A stretch of 64,000 nucleotides of DNA from Caprimulgus europaeus (GCA_907165065.1 OU015523.1:116276246-116340245), one strand, 5' to 3'. Positions 11,300 through 23,338 are shown, counted from the stretch's first letter. Numbers and translations: made by a program. Notes: generated by a model not told the origin, from the letters alone.

Positions 11300-12890
11300 G
11301 AGGGTTATCAATGCAAATGAGGACTCAGAGCAGTTCCAAGGAACTCTCAGTTCTTCCACAACAATGGAGATTTACTACACAATGACTTCTATCAACTCTT
11401 TTCTCTGTGAGGACAAAACCACTCTTTGTTGGGATTAGAACTGCATTTTGAAATGCCATGAGGCTTGATTATGCTGCTTTCTACCTCAGGATGACCTTTC
11501 TGTTATGAAGCCAATTGCATTACAGTCTGATATGATTTTTTCCCATCCCAATGTGATTTGCCCTGTGAAATTTTATATGGCTCCATAACAACTGATCATG
11601 AAATAAATATTTATCTGTAGACTTTGATACTCTTGCAGTCCTTGACATGTGTCTGGCTTTGCAAGAAGAACCCTCATTCCAAGTTACTGATACAGAAGTC
11701 CAAGGCAGCGTGGCTTCACTGAAGCATTTTAAAGTTTTCTCCTCCTGCCTGCAACTTTTGGTTGATTTTAGGGTCCATTTTAGGCCAGATGACTCACTCT
11801 ACTAAGTTCTGCAGCAGCCTGATCCTTGTTTTTATGTTTTCTGTGGATTGTTTGTTATGTTTGAATGTTTTACAGAATTAAACTCGACAAAATCCCATTT
11901 AATAAGGACAAAGACTGGGACTTCTTCCTCTCCTTATTCCCATTTCTCATTTTTTTAAATGTTGTTTACCATTATTCTTTGTTTCTTAGCAGCTTCACAT
12001 TCTTTCAGATGACCTTTCTTCTATTTGTCTTCAGATGTGGCTAAAACCAACTCTGTTGAGATATTTAAATTATATCAATTTTCTTTTCTTTCCCAGTCTG
12101 CATTTAGTTATATTTCTTCTGCTCAACTATGTTATTGAAGGTCATAATGCAGCTTTTTCCAAGCTGACAGTAACATTTCTCTCCCCACTGTCTTATCACG
12201 AATTATTTCTTCAATGTTTTTCCTATCCCCAATGTACCATCCTTCTTCAATACTGTCTCTTTTCAGTCTTCTACTTTCAGATACTTTTTGACACTGATTA
12301 TTATTTCTAAGGCTTTATTTTCTTTAGATTTTCTGTAGTTTCTCCTCCTGTTAGGCCACACCGAGCCATCATCTAGTAAGCTGGCTTCTTGGCTGGATTT
12401 AGTAGGTAGCTAAGTGGCTCAGTACCATCCAAAATGTTTGTAGCTTAAGTTACTGCATCCAAATCAGTTCTGTTCCATGACCTGTAGCTCCTTGATGTTA
12501 CTTAAATGTTGATGCATATCTTTTCTAGTTTAGTTAACATAAATTTAACAACAAATTTTTAATTCCTGTTGTTCATAGTGTTTCATAAATTTCAGCTACA
12601 GTGTGACATTATTTTTCCACATTTTCTAGTAAAATTTTTCTCTGCATATTCAACACAACCTTTACATGTTACAGTATTTTTTCTTAGTTTTATTAATCAA
12701 GCTGTATATTGGTCCTATTCTGACCAGACCTGACAATTGCCTTAGGTTGCATTTATTTCTAAAATTCTCAGTTTCTTCTGTGTAAACCTTTTTCCTTACA
12801 TATATTTGAATTAGAGTCCAGATGCAATGTCAGGGCTATGTTGAACCAGTGCTACACAAACATTTCTTTCCCAGAGTTTGTTGTACAACT
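11300..12890. other. Intergenic DNA, nothing recognised
   Basis: T-rich sequence without recognised exon or repeat. The frame at 12,035-12,310 (91 codons, Phe/Leu-rich) fits T-rich composition and not a known family. Confidence 0.55.
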
Positions 12891-12894
12891 GGGA

Positions 12895-13060
12895 GAGCAA
12901 TAGAGAAGGCAACCAAAGTGATTCAAGTTTGAGAAACAACTAATAGCAGAATTAAGGGATATTGTCCAGGAAGAAACACACCTTTAGGAAGGATAGTACA
13001 TACAGGTCTTCAAAATACTGAGTGCTTTGGTAAAAATTAGTACAGGACTCCAGCTCCGGA
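12895..13060 (+). repeat. Ancient CR1/L3-type LINE relic, 5' part
   Basis: Weak but ordered likeness to old amniote CR1 elements: AAGGCAACCAAAGTGATT fits the 'RRATKMI' coding block, and ATACAGGTCTTCAAAATACT with GAGTGCTTTGGT fits the following block. Much more decayed than the copy that follows, which appears to interrupt it. Confidence 0.4.
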
Positions 13061-13070
13061 GTCCTTAGTG

Positions 13071-13573
13071 TACAAGAAAGATGTGGACATGATGGAGCCA
13101 GTTCAGAGGAGGCCACACAAATGATCAGAGGGAAGGAACATCTTCTCTATGAAGAAAGACTCAGGGAGTTGGGGTTGTTCAGCCTGGAAAAGAGAAGGCT
13201 CCAACAAGACCTTATTGAGGTATTCCAATACTTAAAGGGGGCCTATAAGAAAGATGGGGACAGACTTTTTAGCAGGGCCTGTAGTGATAGGACAAGGGGT
13301 AATGGTTTTAAACTAAAAGAGGCAAGATTTAGACTAGAGATAAGGAAGAAATTTTTTACAATGAGGGTACTGAAACACTGGCACAGGTTGCCCAGAGAGG
13401 TGGTAGAAGCCCCATCCCTGGAAACATTGAAGGTCAGGTTGGACGGGGCTCTGAGCAACCTGATCTAGTCGAAGATGATGTTGAAGAAGTTGGAGCTCAC
13501 TGAAGGAGAATTAGACTAGATGACCTTTAAAGGTTCCTCCCATCCTAAACTATTCAATGATTCTCTGATTCTA
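13071..13573 (+). repeat. CR1 LINE 3'-end fragment
   Basis: A 5'-truncated CR1 whose reading frame from 13,121 to 13,468 is still open (115 codons) and spells the C-terminal blocks [30 protein letters not shown] and HWHRLPREVVEAPSLE. It ends with the 3' tail and degenerate octamers (ATTCTCTG, ATTCTA) near 13,573. The open frame is a remnant of the LINE protein, not a host gene. Confidence 0.92.
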
Positions 13574-13589
13574 CTTCTAAAACACAAGT

Positions 13590-13960
13590 AGAATATCTGG
13601 AGATATCAGATGAAACTGGTAGGTAAGTGGTCTTAAGCAGGCAAAGAAAATATTTGTTCATCTATAGTTCAGCTGTAGAGTTTCTTACCAGGGGAGGTAG
13701 TGGACACTGAAAGTGTACATGGTTCTTAAAGTGATGGACAATCAATGGAAGAAAAAAAACACCTCAATGATTTTAAAATAAAGAGTGACTCTCAGGAACA
13801 TCCTGGACCACGAACAGTGAGATACTGGAATATTATTCTACAGAGGTATCCCTAAGACTTTTGCTGTTTTCTTCTGTTTTTTTTTTCTTAGGCATCTGAC
13901 CCTGGCCACCCTCAGACAGGGCCGTGTACGAGGCCATTTGCCTGACCTGGAATGGATATT
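13590..13960 (+). repeat. Ancient CR1/L3-type LINE relic, 3' part
   Basis: Fits the 3' end of old amniote CR1 elements: TTACCAGGGGAGGTAGTGG near 13,687-13,705, then GGTATCCCTAAG near 13,846, then GGCATCTGACCCTGGCCACC near 13,893 and CATTTGCCTGACCTGG near 13,935. With 12,895-13,060 it reads as one old element split by the younger CR1 between them. Confidence 0.5.
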
Positions 13961-15691
13961 GCATGCTGAAGCATTTTTTCAGGCTTTCATAATCTGAACT
14001 TAGATGTTTGGAATTCAATAAATAATAATATAAATTACATGTTGTCTTTCTGCATGTTGGGTCACTTAACATTGCACAGAGACTGGAGCCTCCAGGACTT
14101 TGAAAACTGGACTGGCTTTGCATTGCTAGAGAGACATATCTGTTATGTTTAGTCTACAGAAATACATGTACTTGGTGGTTGGAAAGCACATAGTCCCTAA
14201 AGCAATTCCCTCATGAACTGAATCTGCCTGTATGTTGCATAGCCTCTTGCAATAGAGAATTATTTTGAAAAAGTGGAGGCAATGAAAAGGTACTAAAAGT
14301 CCAAACTTTCTCTCTTCCCCAAACTGTTGTTTAACTAACTAATACTTGACATGTGCCTGGCAAGATGGCCAGAACCACAAATTCTTTCTCAATCTGTGTG
14401 GGAAAAAAATATCTTCTATCATCCTACTTTGTTTAAATAAACACTTATTTTAATAAATAAGCACTGACAAGGCACAAAGATGAGGAGGGCTATTGGTATT
14501 GTAAAGCTTATAATCTAACAAGTGGAAAGCCAACAGAATTGGAGATCAGAAGGGGAAAAAAACTGAAGGATCCGGGAATTGAAGAACTTCACTCACTCAG
14601 AATCAGTAGGTATTTTAGGGACAAATCTCTCCAGTTTCTTATCTGTAAAATAAGGACATCTCACAAGGCTCCATGCAAATCTGTGAAAGTCAGAGATGCT
14701 TATTTTCTGCAGTAATGCACACAATAAAAAGCTCCAGAGGAAACTGAATATTCTGTGTGCAATGCAATGTGGAGAAGAGTGAGGCCACACACTGGATGAA
14801 GAGAATAATTAAAAAAAAAGAAATATAAAGAAAATTCTGAGCAGCAAGATGGTTCATTTGCTGAGCACCCCCTATCAAAGGATCTAATTTTTAAAAATAT
14901 CCCACACAACAAGATTGAGAGTACAAACAACAAGATTAAAAAAAAAAAAAATCCCAAATAACAAGATTAAGAGTTAGAGAGACAGTTTTCTGAAGACAAA
15001 AGAAACACCCTGATTAACACATCTTGCCCTACAGTGGGTTTGGGTTAATGTGAAAGGATGGCATGTCTGGTGGGTTTTGTTGTTTTGTTTTTTTCCTGAG
15101 AGGTGGGGATTTTTTCTTCTTTTTTCCCCCTTTCTAACTCTCTTAACTAGTCAGTCTGCTACCATATTTTTCTGAGTATCTATCCTCTGTTCTCTACAAC
15201 ATTGTGAGGTTTCTGGACCTTGTCACATAAATGTCTGTTCCCTGGAGCTGTCCCCAAAACACTTATTTTGTTGGTCCTGTGCCAGTTTGCTCAGTCTTTG
15301 TGGTTCTGGTTCTGGATGCTGAAGGTATTCAGGTGGCCGCAGTTACCACACAGCTCCTGCCCTGCACAATAAGATGATATCTCCATTTTACCCAAGCTCA
15401 GTCACTACTTCACACTCTTTTAGATGGATCATTTTAAGCAACTCACAAGCATCTTAAAGGTTGTGCTTCTACCCAGCCTTAGGCGTCTCTTGTTCCCAGC
15501 AGGTATCAAGCTGCCCATTACATGCTCTCACCCAAGTCCTGTTCTCATCTGAAAATTTTAATTACAGTTGGGTTACATCTGGTAGGTCTTCTCAAAACTC
15601 TTACCAAACTGGGAACTTTGTTAAATGCTATTGATTTTTTTTCTTCTTTTCAAATACAGAATAAAATGCTATCTGTTTTTCCTGTGTAATC
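13961..15691. other. Intergenic DNA with one MIR-like relic
   Basis: No exon recognised. An A13 run at 14,939-14,951 and pyrimidine-rich text around 15,080-15,140 are present. The MIR-like stretch at 14,625-14,735 is listed separately. Confidence 0.5.
14625..14735 (+). repeat. MIR-like SINE relic
   Basis: CAGTTTCTTATCTGTAAAAT at 14,632-14,651 closely follows the MIR block CAGTTTCCTCATCTGTAAAA, and the downstream CTCACAAGGCT and CTGTGAAAGT keep the order of the consensus. No target duplication visible. Confidence 0.5.
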
Positions 15692-15786
15692 TCATCTAGG
15701 TGTTCCTGCTCCGGCAGAGGAATTGGACTAGATGATCTTTCAAGGTCTCTTCCAATCCCTAATATTCTGTGATTCTGTGATTCTGT
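15692..15786 (+). repeat. CR1 LINE 3' tail, severely truncated
   Basis: Only the last 95 bp of a CR1, from CTCATCTAGGTGTTCCTGCT through GGACTAGATGATCTTTCAAG to two and a half ATTCTGTG octamers (about 15,764-15,786). Its unique tail sequence matches, in reverse, the copy at 3,796, so both come from one subfamily. Confidence 0.92.
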
Positions 15787-16199
15787 TTTCATTCAGTATC
15801 ATGATGGTGAGAGCATATCGGGAAGATGCAGGAAGATGAATAATTAATATGCACCTCAGCCTCAGGGTGGCTACCCTAACCATCAGGCTGTCAGGCAGGC
15901 TGGGCTGAAGGCAATGTCTTCCCGCTGGTGATGGTATGACACTCTGCTCTTCTTCTACACACAGACTCATTGTAGGATTCTACAGGGTAGAATACAGCTC
16001 CGTGAGCAGAGGGGAAAAATCCAGCAATCCAGTCTCTGCTCTGAAGTCTTTGATGTCTAAGATATCTGACTCTAAACACAGAGATAGAGGATTTTTAAAA
16101 GGAATTCCTCATGTCTTATAGTCAAAGTAGTGGTTTATTTTCTCACTGCTTTTGATTGGTAAGTGAGTGAGATAAAGAATCAGGATATTAATCCCACAG

Positions 16200-16224
16200 A
16201 AAACAAAACAAAACAAAACAAAAC
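16200..16224. repeat. Microsatellite (AAAAC)n
   Basis: Five near-perfect AAAAC units, directly visible. Confidence 0.9.
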
Positions 16225-16458
16225 TGTCTTTTGCCTGTTTATCTAGGTTTCCATGGCTTTGATCACTTTAGGATTAGTAAAAACAGTAATACTTCCTTAC
16301 ATAACATGAATGTTGAAAGATTAAGGATATATCACTGATCTCCCTTTACAGACAGGATGTGAAGATGATAGTGCAGCTTGTCCCTGCCACCAGTACTGAA
16401 GTTTTGGACAATGATTTGTGAACTGTCCTTCCTCATATGGAAAATACCTATTTTTATC

Positions 16459-17593
16459 TCTATTGAGTCTGCATGGCAAGGTTTTGGTACCGAGGGAAGG
16501 GGTGGGGGGCAAAGGGGTGGCTTCTGTGGGAAGCTGTCAGAAGCTTCCTCATGTCCAACACCGGCTTCAAGATGGACCTGCAGTTGTCCAAGGCCAAGCC
16601 CATCAGTAATGCCTCTGTGATAACATAATTAAGACCAAAAAAAAAAAAAAAAAAAAAAAAAAGGGTGAGGGAGAGAAAAAAAAAGCTGCACAATTTGCAG
16701 CGAGAGATAGGAGTGAGAAGATGTGAGAGAAACAACTCTGCGGACACCAAGGTCAGTGAAGAAGGGGGAGGAGGTGCTCCAGGCACTGGAGCAAAGATTT
16801 TCCCCATAACTTGTGGTGCAGACCATGGTGATCCATGGTGGAGCAGATGACCACCTGTAGCCCATGGAGGACCCCACGCCGGAGCAGGTGGATGCCTGAA
16901 GGAGTGGGAAGTGGGATGCCTGTGACCCCGTGGGAAGCCCGCGCTGGAGCAGGTTCCTGTCAGGACCTGTAGCCCATGGAGAGAGGAGCCCACGCCGGAG
17001 CAGGTTTGCTGGCAGGACTTGTGACCCCGTGGGGGACCCGCGCTGGAGCAGCCCCTTCCTGAAGGACTGCACACCATGGAATGGACCCATGCCAAAGCAG
17101 TTCATGAGGAACTGTTGGTCATGGGAAGGACTCACGTTGGAGCAGTTGGTGGAGGACTGTCTCCCATGAGAGGGACCCCACGCTGGTGCAGGGGAAGGAG
17201 TCCTCCCCCTGGGGAGGAACAAGCAGCAGAAACAACATGAGATGAACTGACCCCAACACCCATTCCCTGTCCCCCTGTGCTGCGGGGGGGAGGAGGTGGA
17301 AATTAGGAGAAAAGTTAAGTTCAGGAAGCAGGGAGGGGTGGGGCAAGATGTTTTAAGATTTGGGTTTATTTCCCATTGTCCTCTAGTCTGATTTATAATA
17401 AATTAAAATTCATTTTTTTCCCCCCAAGTTGAGTCTGTTTTGCCCGTGCCAGTAATTGGTGAGTGATCTCTCTCTGTCCTTATCTCCACCCATGAGCCTT
17501 TCGTTATATTTTTCTCCTCCTGCCCAGTTGAGGGGGAGTGATCAAGTGGGCTTTGGTGGGCATCTGGCACCCAGCCAGGGTCAACCCACCACA
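16459..17593 (+). mobile_element. Probable solo LTR of an avian endogenous retrovirus
   Basis: A 1.13-kb block with LTR features: it ends in CA, has a polyadenylation signal AATAAA at 17,397-17,402, a 3' end containing GCCAGGGTCAACCCACCACA, and is bounded by the perfect 5-bp duplication TTATC (16,454-16,458 and 17,594-17,598). It begins TC instead of TG, read as a point mutation. I recall this LTR type as widespread in neoavian birds. A 5-bp duplication fits class III (ERVL-like) elements, but the class is an inference. No retroviral gag, pol or env text lies beside it, so it looks like a solo LTR left by recombination. It contains an A26 run (16,637-16,662) and a tandem array (16,834-17,200). 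Transcription sense is +, from the polyadenylation signal. Confidence 0.8.
16834..17200 (+). repeat. Degenerate tandem array inside the LTR
   Basis: Eight copies of the heptamer GGAGCAG or a one-to-two-base variant lie at 16,840, 16,881, 16,946, 16,997, 17,045, 17,094, 17,139 and 17,185, giving unit lengths of 41 to 65 bp with most near 48. Each unit also has a 'CCATGG' or 'CCCGTGG' part followed by a 'GACCC(A/G)CGC' part. The array is therefore a diverged minisatellite built into the LTR. Confidence 0.85.
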
Positions 17594-17800
17594 TTATCCA
17601 TCACTGTGGAAATTTATTCCTTTTCACTAACACATCAAACATAAAATACTTAAGCTGTGAAGTACCTTGGTGGTTATTACTTCTTATTTACTATGATAAT
17701 GTCAATCACCAGCCTTAGTCAGCCAGTACTGTTGACCTTCCTGGTCCACTTACTGAATTTGTCAGCAAACATAAACTGGGCTTTCTTCTTTCATTTCTTC

Positions 17801-18140
17801 TTGTCCTATCACGTGTTACCTGGGAGAAGAAATCGCCATCCACCTTGCTACACCCTCCTTTCAGGTAGTTGTAGAGTGATAAGGTCTCCCCTCAGTCTCC
17901 TTTTCTCCAGGTTAAACAACCCCAGCTCCCTCAGCTGCTCCTCCTAAGACTTGTTCTCCAGACCCTTCACCAGCTTTGTTGCCCTTCTCTGGACACACTC
18001 CAGCACCTTCATGTCCTTCTTGCAGTGAGGGGCCCAAAACTGAACAGAGCACTCCAGGCGTGGCCTCACCAGTGCCCAGTACAGGGGGACAATCAGGGTC
18101 CTGCTGGCCCCCCTAGTTCTGATACAGATCAAGGAAGATG
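17801..18140 (-). repeat. CR1 LINE internal fragment, 3' tail missing
   Basis: The minus strand encodes CR1 C-terminal blocks ([43 protein letters not shown] at 17,944-18,132). On this strand the 3' end should lie to the left of 17,801, but no tail or octamer is present, which is unusual because CR1 copies are normally truncated at the 5' end only. The right end near 18,140 is the 5' truncation. Confidence 0.9.
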
Positions 18141-20206
18141 CTAGCCAGTGGTGGTTAGGTTCTTAACAGGAGTGGTTACTGTGACATATTAAAACCACTT
18201 CTGTCATTCTCCTCCTGTATTTACTCATTGAGAATGTTTCTTTTGATTATGTTTTTTAAACATAAACACATGAATCTTGGTGTAAACCAGTGATGCCTTT
18301 TTAGATACGATATTGCCAGACCTTTTCTGTATTATGCTAGCTTTATTATCTGTTGAATGAAACCAATGTGAAAGCAAACTTTCCAGCCCCTAGGCTAGAT
18401 TACCCTGAGGAACTGACATTTCTATGAAGTTTGTTGTACTTTTCAGAATTACTTCATTCTTGTTCATTGAAATAACAGGAAAACATTTTTTAATGTAACA
18501 AACAGGTTAAATAACAGCTCTAAAAGTTGTATTACAAAACGGTTTTGGTTTCCTTTCTTTTTTTATATGGTGCAATAAAGGCACTCATACATCAGTTTAT
18601 GACTCCCTTATGTTTCTTTCATTTACATGGTTTGATAATCAAAGCATGAGAAATGTCCAGCTAAATTAGGATTGCACTGATCACACTTCAGTACACGTCT
18701 GACACTCCTTTGAAATACCACTGTCGAGGCTAGCTTAAAACAATGCAAGTGATGGAAGTGCAACAGTTGTGATTAGAAATGCTATATAACACCAATACTT
18801 TGTCAGTTATTCTGGCTTGCAGGAAGCAGAGTTGTGTGAACTAACAAGTAATCTCCAAGTGTTTGTCTGGGTTTGTTTTTTTCTTTAAATTTCTGCAACT
18901 CTGCTCATGTTAAGTCATTCCTGCTGCCTTTGTTCCTGCAGGAGGAAAGTGGCGTGAGCACTGTTCCTCATGGAACACGGCTATTTACTTTATTTGAACA
19001 ATAGGGTTTCTAAATACTGGTTCTTCACTTCCATAGCAAACACAAAGAATAAATCTCAATGGGAAACTTAAAGTCAAATGTTGTCTTGGCATTCAATAGA
19101 CAATTGTGAATTCTATCATTTGGAAATTACATGGAACAAGAGGTAAACAATCAAAACATTCCCTAGTGAGACTGACGGTTTATCTGTGGTAGGTACAGAT
19201 TCTTTGTTTGATGAGAACAATTTTACTCCAAAGCACTGGGAGTTCTTTATTTAAAAAGATAAACCATATATATTTTTATAGCTACAGCAGGATAAAAAAG
19301 GAAATGGATGTAAAAAGTGTTCCTATTAGATACTTAAAATTGAAAATAATGATGCTTACAAATATTGTGGGACATAAAATAAATGGATAAAAGTATAAAA
19401 TGTTATGAGGATCTTTAAGATACATTTTCCAATTTATTATCACAATGGTTTCTTTGGTTGTGGCCATAACAAAGAGATGTTACTTTCAGTGAATATATAT
19501 TTGTCTTTATACATACCTAAGCACATGTACTGCAGATTTTTGTTAAAAGGGACTGAAGTTTACAACTGTGGCTATACAAACAACACTCATATGATGCACA
19601 GGTTTATCTGGATGAACTGTTGGAGCAGTTCTGTACTAGAACTGCTCAGTGAGTGTTGCCTATTTTTGTGTCCTGTGGGTCGCAGTGACCACCCAGGAGC
19701 TCAGCACTCCCACCCAGGCGTACCGTTGCCCTTGCAGTGTTAATGTGCTACTCAGCAGCAATGCTAACAGCTGGGACTGCAACTGTGAATTTATACTTTC
19801 CATTTGTGTTCTTCCACTTGTGGCAGAGTCAAGATATTACTTCCTTTTTGCTGCCTGAATTTTGTATCATTTAGTGTACTGGATGAGAATTTCAGTGGCA
19901 TATCCACGCTCCAGCCTACCCTGGAAAATTATGGTACAGAAACATGGGTCTAAATCTCCTTGGAGTGAGGACAAACGCATAGGTTCAATATCAGATGCCA
20001 CTCAATTATAAGCTTTAGTTCTAATGGTCACCCTCAGTGAGCTGGGATTCATTCAGTTGTTCTTGTATTTGCTCCACTACCACCATGGACTATGTTTTGG
20101 TTTCTTGGAGACAACTGATCATCTGTTTCCAAAAAAACCCCTTCATGAATGACCTACTTCCAAAAAAGAGCTGAAATCTTTAGAGAAATCCACTATTATA
20201 AATTGA
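18141..20206. other. Intergenic DNA, nothing recognised
   Basis: No exon, RNA gene or nameable repeat. The 112-codon frame at 19,405-19,743 has no family resemblance and sits in T-rich text. Confidence 0.55.
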
Positions 20207-20657
20207 TCATAGAATCATAGAACAGTAGGGGTTGGAAGGGACCTCTGGAGTTCATCTAGTCCAACCTCCCTGCCAAAGCAGGTTCATCCAGAGCAAGTTG
20301 CACAGGACTGCACCCAGGTGGGTTTTGAACATCTCCAGAGAAGGAGACTCCACAACCTCTCTGGGCAGCCTGTTCCAGTGCTCTGTCACCCTCACAGTAA
20401 AGAAGTTTTTCCTCATGTCTAAGGAACATGTGTTCCAGCTTGTGCCCATTTCCCCTTGTCCTATTGCTGGCCACGAATGAAAACAGTCTGGCCCCATGCT
20501 CTTGACACCTGCCCTTTAGATATACATAAACATTAATAAGGTCCCCTCTCAGTGTTTTCTTCTCCAGGCTAAACAGACCCAGCTCTCTCAGTCTTTCCTT
20601 ATAAGAAAGATGCTCCAGCCCCTTAATCATCTTTGTAGCCCTGATCAAGTTGCTGTA
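20207..20657 (-). repeat. CR1 LINE 3'-end fragment
   Basis: A 450-bp minus-strand CR1 with its octamers at the left (AGAATCATAGAACAG, 20,211-20,225). The reverse frame 20,256-20,648 spells TKMIKGLEHLSYKERLRELG and further C-terminal blocks, with a frame shift in the middle where a second frame (20,252-20,497) takes over [20 protein letters not shown]. The right end is the 5' truncation. Confidence 0.95.
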
Positions 20658-23195
20658 TGTCCAGAAATTTTAGATGAGTAGCTAAAAAGTCCTCAGTTTT
20701 CCTCAAGAGAGCACGTCTTGGTGGAAGAAGACATATCCAGGACAGTCTAGATGACAAGTAGCTCTATGTGCAGAGAAACCTGATGAGAATATATCTGTGA
20801 TTTCCTTTACGAATGTGTAGCAAAATGAGATAAACATTGAGAATGAAAGTCAGCAGCAACCAGCTAATAAAAACAATTTTCTGCTGAACCAGCTTTTTCC
20901 TATTAAAAGCACTAATTCTTGTCAAATAAAGTCTTATAGATTTACGTACTTAAAAATGCCAGTACTTTAATTTTCCAACATTCTCCTTGTAGATGCTGGG
21001 GAATGTTATCTGATGAAAGACTCTGGCATCAAACTGAAAAATTTATTTCCTTTGCAAAGTAATTTAATTACAGAAAAATGTTTTTCTTTTTCACAGAGAA
21101 TTGACTGTGTCTTGTTTGCTTATTGCTTTTTGTTTCTGATGTCAGTCAGTTACCTTTACTGGCAGGAAAATGTAAATGCATTTCATTCCTGGCAAGCGTA
21201 TTTCACCTTCCTCTAGCGTCTCTTAATCAAATAGCAAAATTTGTTTTTTATTAGATTATTGAAAAATGATGCTGTTTACTGACCTTTGGATTTTAAAGAA
21301 CTTTATAAATATTTCCCCTTTAAATTCATTAAAATTAATTAATATTAACTGTTTGGTTGATACCACAATTTGCATTTTTGGCTTCCAAGGCAGATGATGA
21401 TGGCTTAAATTCCACTGAGGGTACAGGGCCATAAAAACAACATCCAAAAAATCTGCTCAGGTCTACTCGGTACATCATTCATCATTTAAATGATTTAATG
21501 TGTTTCAAAATGTGTATGTGAGAGCAAAAAAAATGCTTTTTAATAACATTTAAAGAGTGAAACTGCTTTTAGGCAACAAATTACCAAGTAAGGAGCAATT
21601 ACTGATGTAATTCCAAAAGCCGAGCTTAATTGAAAATAGATGTTATTCATGTACTCTAGTTTATAAAGTGTTCATAATAATTTAAACAAAAATAGGATGA
21701 ATTATGATAGAAGAATTCTTACTTGGAGGAAAAAGAGCATTTTTTTCAAGTTAGTTATATCTCATATATATTCCCTAAAACAAAAATTGAAATTACTGAA
21801 CAATTAATTTTGAACGTACATGAATTGAAGAAACCATGTCATTGCTACCTACACTATTATTTCATTTTTTTAATCACTGGAGCTAGACTTGCAGAAATAA
21901 AAAGATGTTTGAAGAAAATATGCATGAAGAAACAAAGCACTTCCTGATACAATAAGTAGCTGAAAATAGTGTTTGTTCATAAAGAATGTACATTTATATT
22001 TTCCTAGCAAAGTATCTAGTAACAAAAAAGATTATATGTACTCCACGTTTTTTTGATTAGCTACAAATCTTGATACTCTTATTCAAGGTGTCCTGGCTTT
22101 TCTATTTCTTCTATTTGTTTCTTTTGTTTTTAGCTTGCAATGCTTTCATGTGCAAATGTAAACTTTGCTCTTCTTAATCACTATGTGGCAAACTCTGCAC
22201 TGTAATAAATTCAGCTTCTGCACACTTGCCTTTGGAGCAGTAATGTGCCTCTTTTCTGGGGATATTTCTTTTCAACAACCTTTTTCATTGATGGACCTCA
22301 GTGACTTCTTATGCATCTGTTAAAAGAGAGAAATGAGGGAATGAGTTTGGTTACAGCCCTTAGTTTCAGTGAGGTTTAACATAAACCTCAGTGGCAGCAC
22401 TCTTAAGGGAAGCCTTTGGCAAACCTGCAATACAGAAAGGTGACTGCAGCAAATTTTTCAGAGGCACTACGTAAATAAGGAAAAAGAAAACAGTGTTGTA
22501 AAACATAGCTGGGGGGATACTAAATGGTTGTGGAAATAGTTCACTTACTTACTGGGTAGCTGAGAGATGTGACTGCCATGCAAGAGTATTTATTTCTCGG
22601 TTGTGGAATCGGTCTCACACAAACTCAGCACTCACCTTTCATGATACTTATGGTTGGTTCAGTTTAAATAGCCTCACCAGAAACTGTGTTTCATTAATTT
22701 GCAAGGGTTTGTGTAATGCTTGAGGCTCCAGAGGAATAAAGAACATTAATATAACTCCTTATTATACAACGAGCAGACCTTCAGCTTCTCCCAGAAGATT
22801 GTCTAGTAAGAAAGCCAAAAATAGTTTCAGATAGCTAAGACTTGTCCTGGCTTTCTACCTACACACTTTGCAAAAGAATGGCATAGTCTGAAAAAAAAAA
22901 AAAAGCCATAGCATCAGTTACAAGCATATCTATCTATGCAAGCCAAGCATAAACCTCTAGATATTCAATAACACTTAAATGTGTTATTAAACTTTAAATG
23001 CATTTAAAATGAAGGTTCACAAGCCAGGAGCATTTTGTGTCAAGGTTTGTCATAATGGCTCTCTCTAATACATCTGTCTCTGCTTACCGAGAATACTGAA
23101 GAGAGAATAAGGAGAAATACAAGCCATATTTTGTTCCCAGTCTGACTGACATGCACTTCAGTAATGTTGCTCCTCATTTACTCCTGTGCAAGACT

Positions 23196-23338
23196 TTGAT
23201 TCTACAAAGTGCTTATGCATGTGCTGAAATCCCGCACCAAGCAAAGAAATCCCTTTACTCAACTGTAAGTGAAGTTAAACTGGACCTCAGTGCTTGTTTT
23301 TTTCAAGTTAAATGTGCATAAGCCCTTTACTGGATAAG
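23196..23338. mobile_element. Ancient palindromic DNA-transposon (MITE-like) relic
   Basis: The left end (23,196-23,219) and right end (23,315-23,338) are imperfect inverted repeats of 24 bp: the reverse complement of the left reads TGCATAAGCACTTT and the right reads TGCATAAGCCCTTT, followed by partly matching bases. Size about 143 bp, no coding capacity. Text of this kind (CAAAGTGCTTA..TGCATGTGCT) recalls palindromic amniote repeats, but I do not assign a family name. Confidence 0.5.

Noticed and set aside
16637..16662. Poly(A) tail of a retroposed element
   Set aside because: It lies inside the LTR, with LTR text on both sides, so it is an expanded A-run and not an insertion end.
16834..17200. 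CRISPR-like regular repeat-spacer layout
   Set aside because: Unit lengths vary from 41 to 65 bp, the 'spacers' resemble each other, and the sequence is inside a vertebrate LTR.
16460..17222. Minus-strand frames of 211 and 197 codons
   Set aside because: They lie within the LTR and its tandem array, antisense to it. Their repeating peptide text is the minisatellite read backwards.
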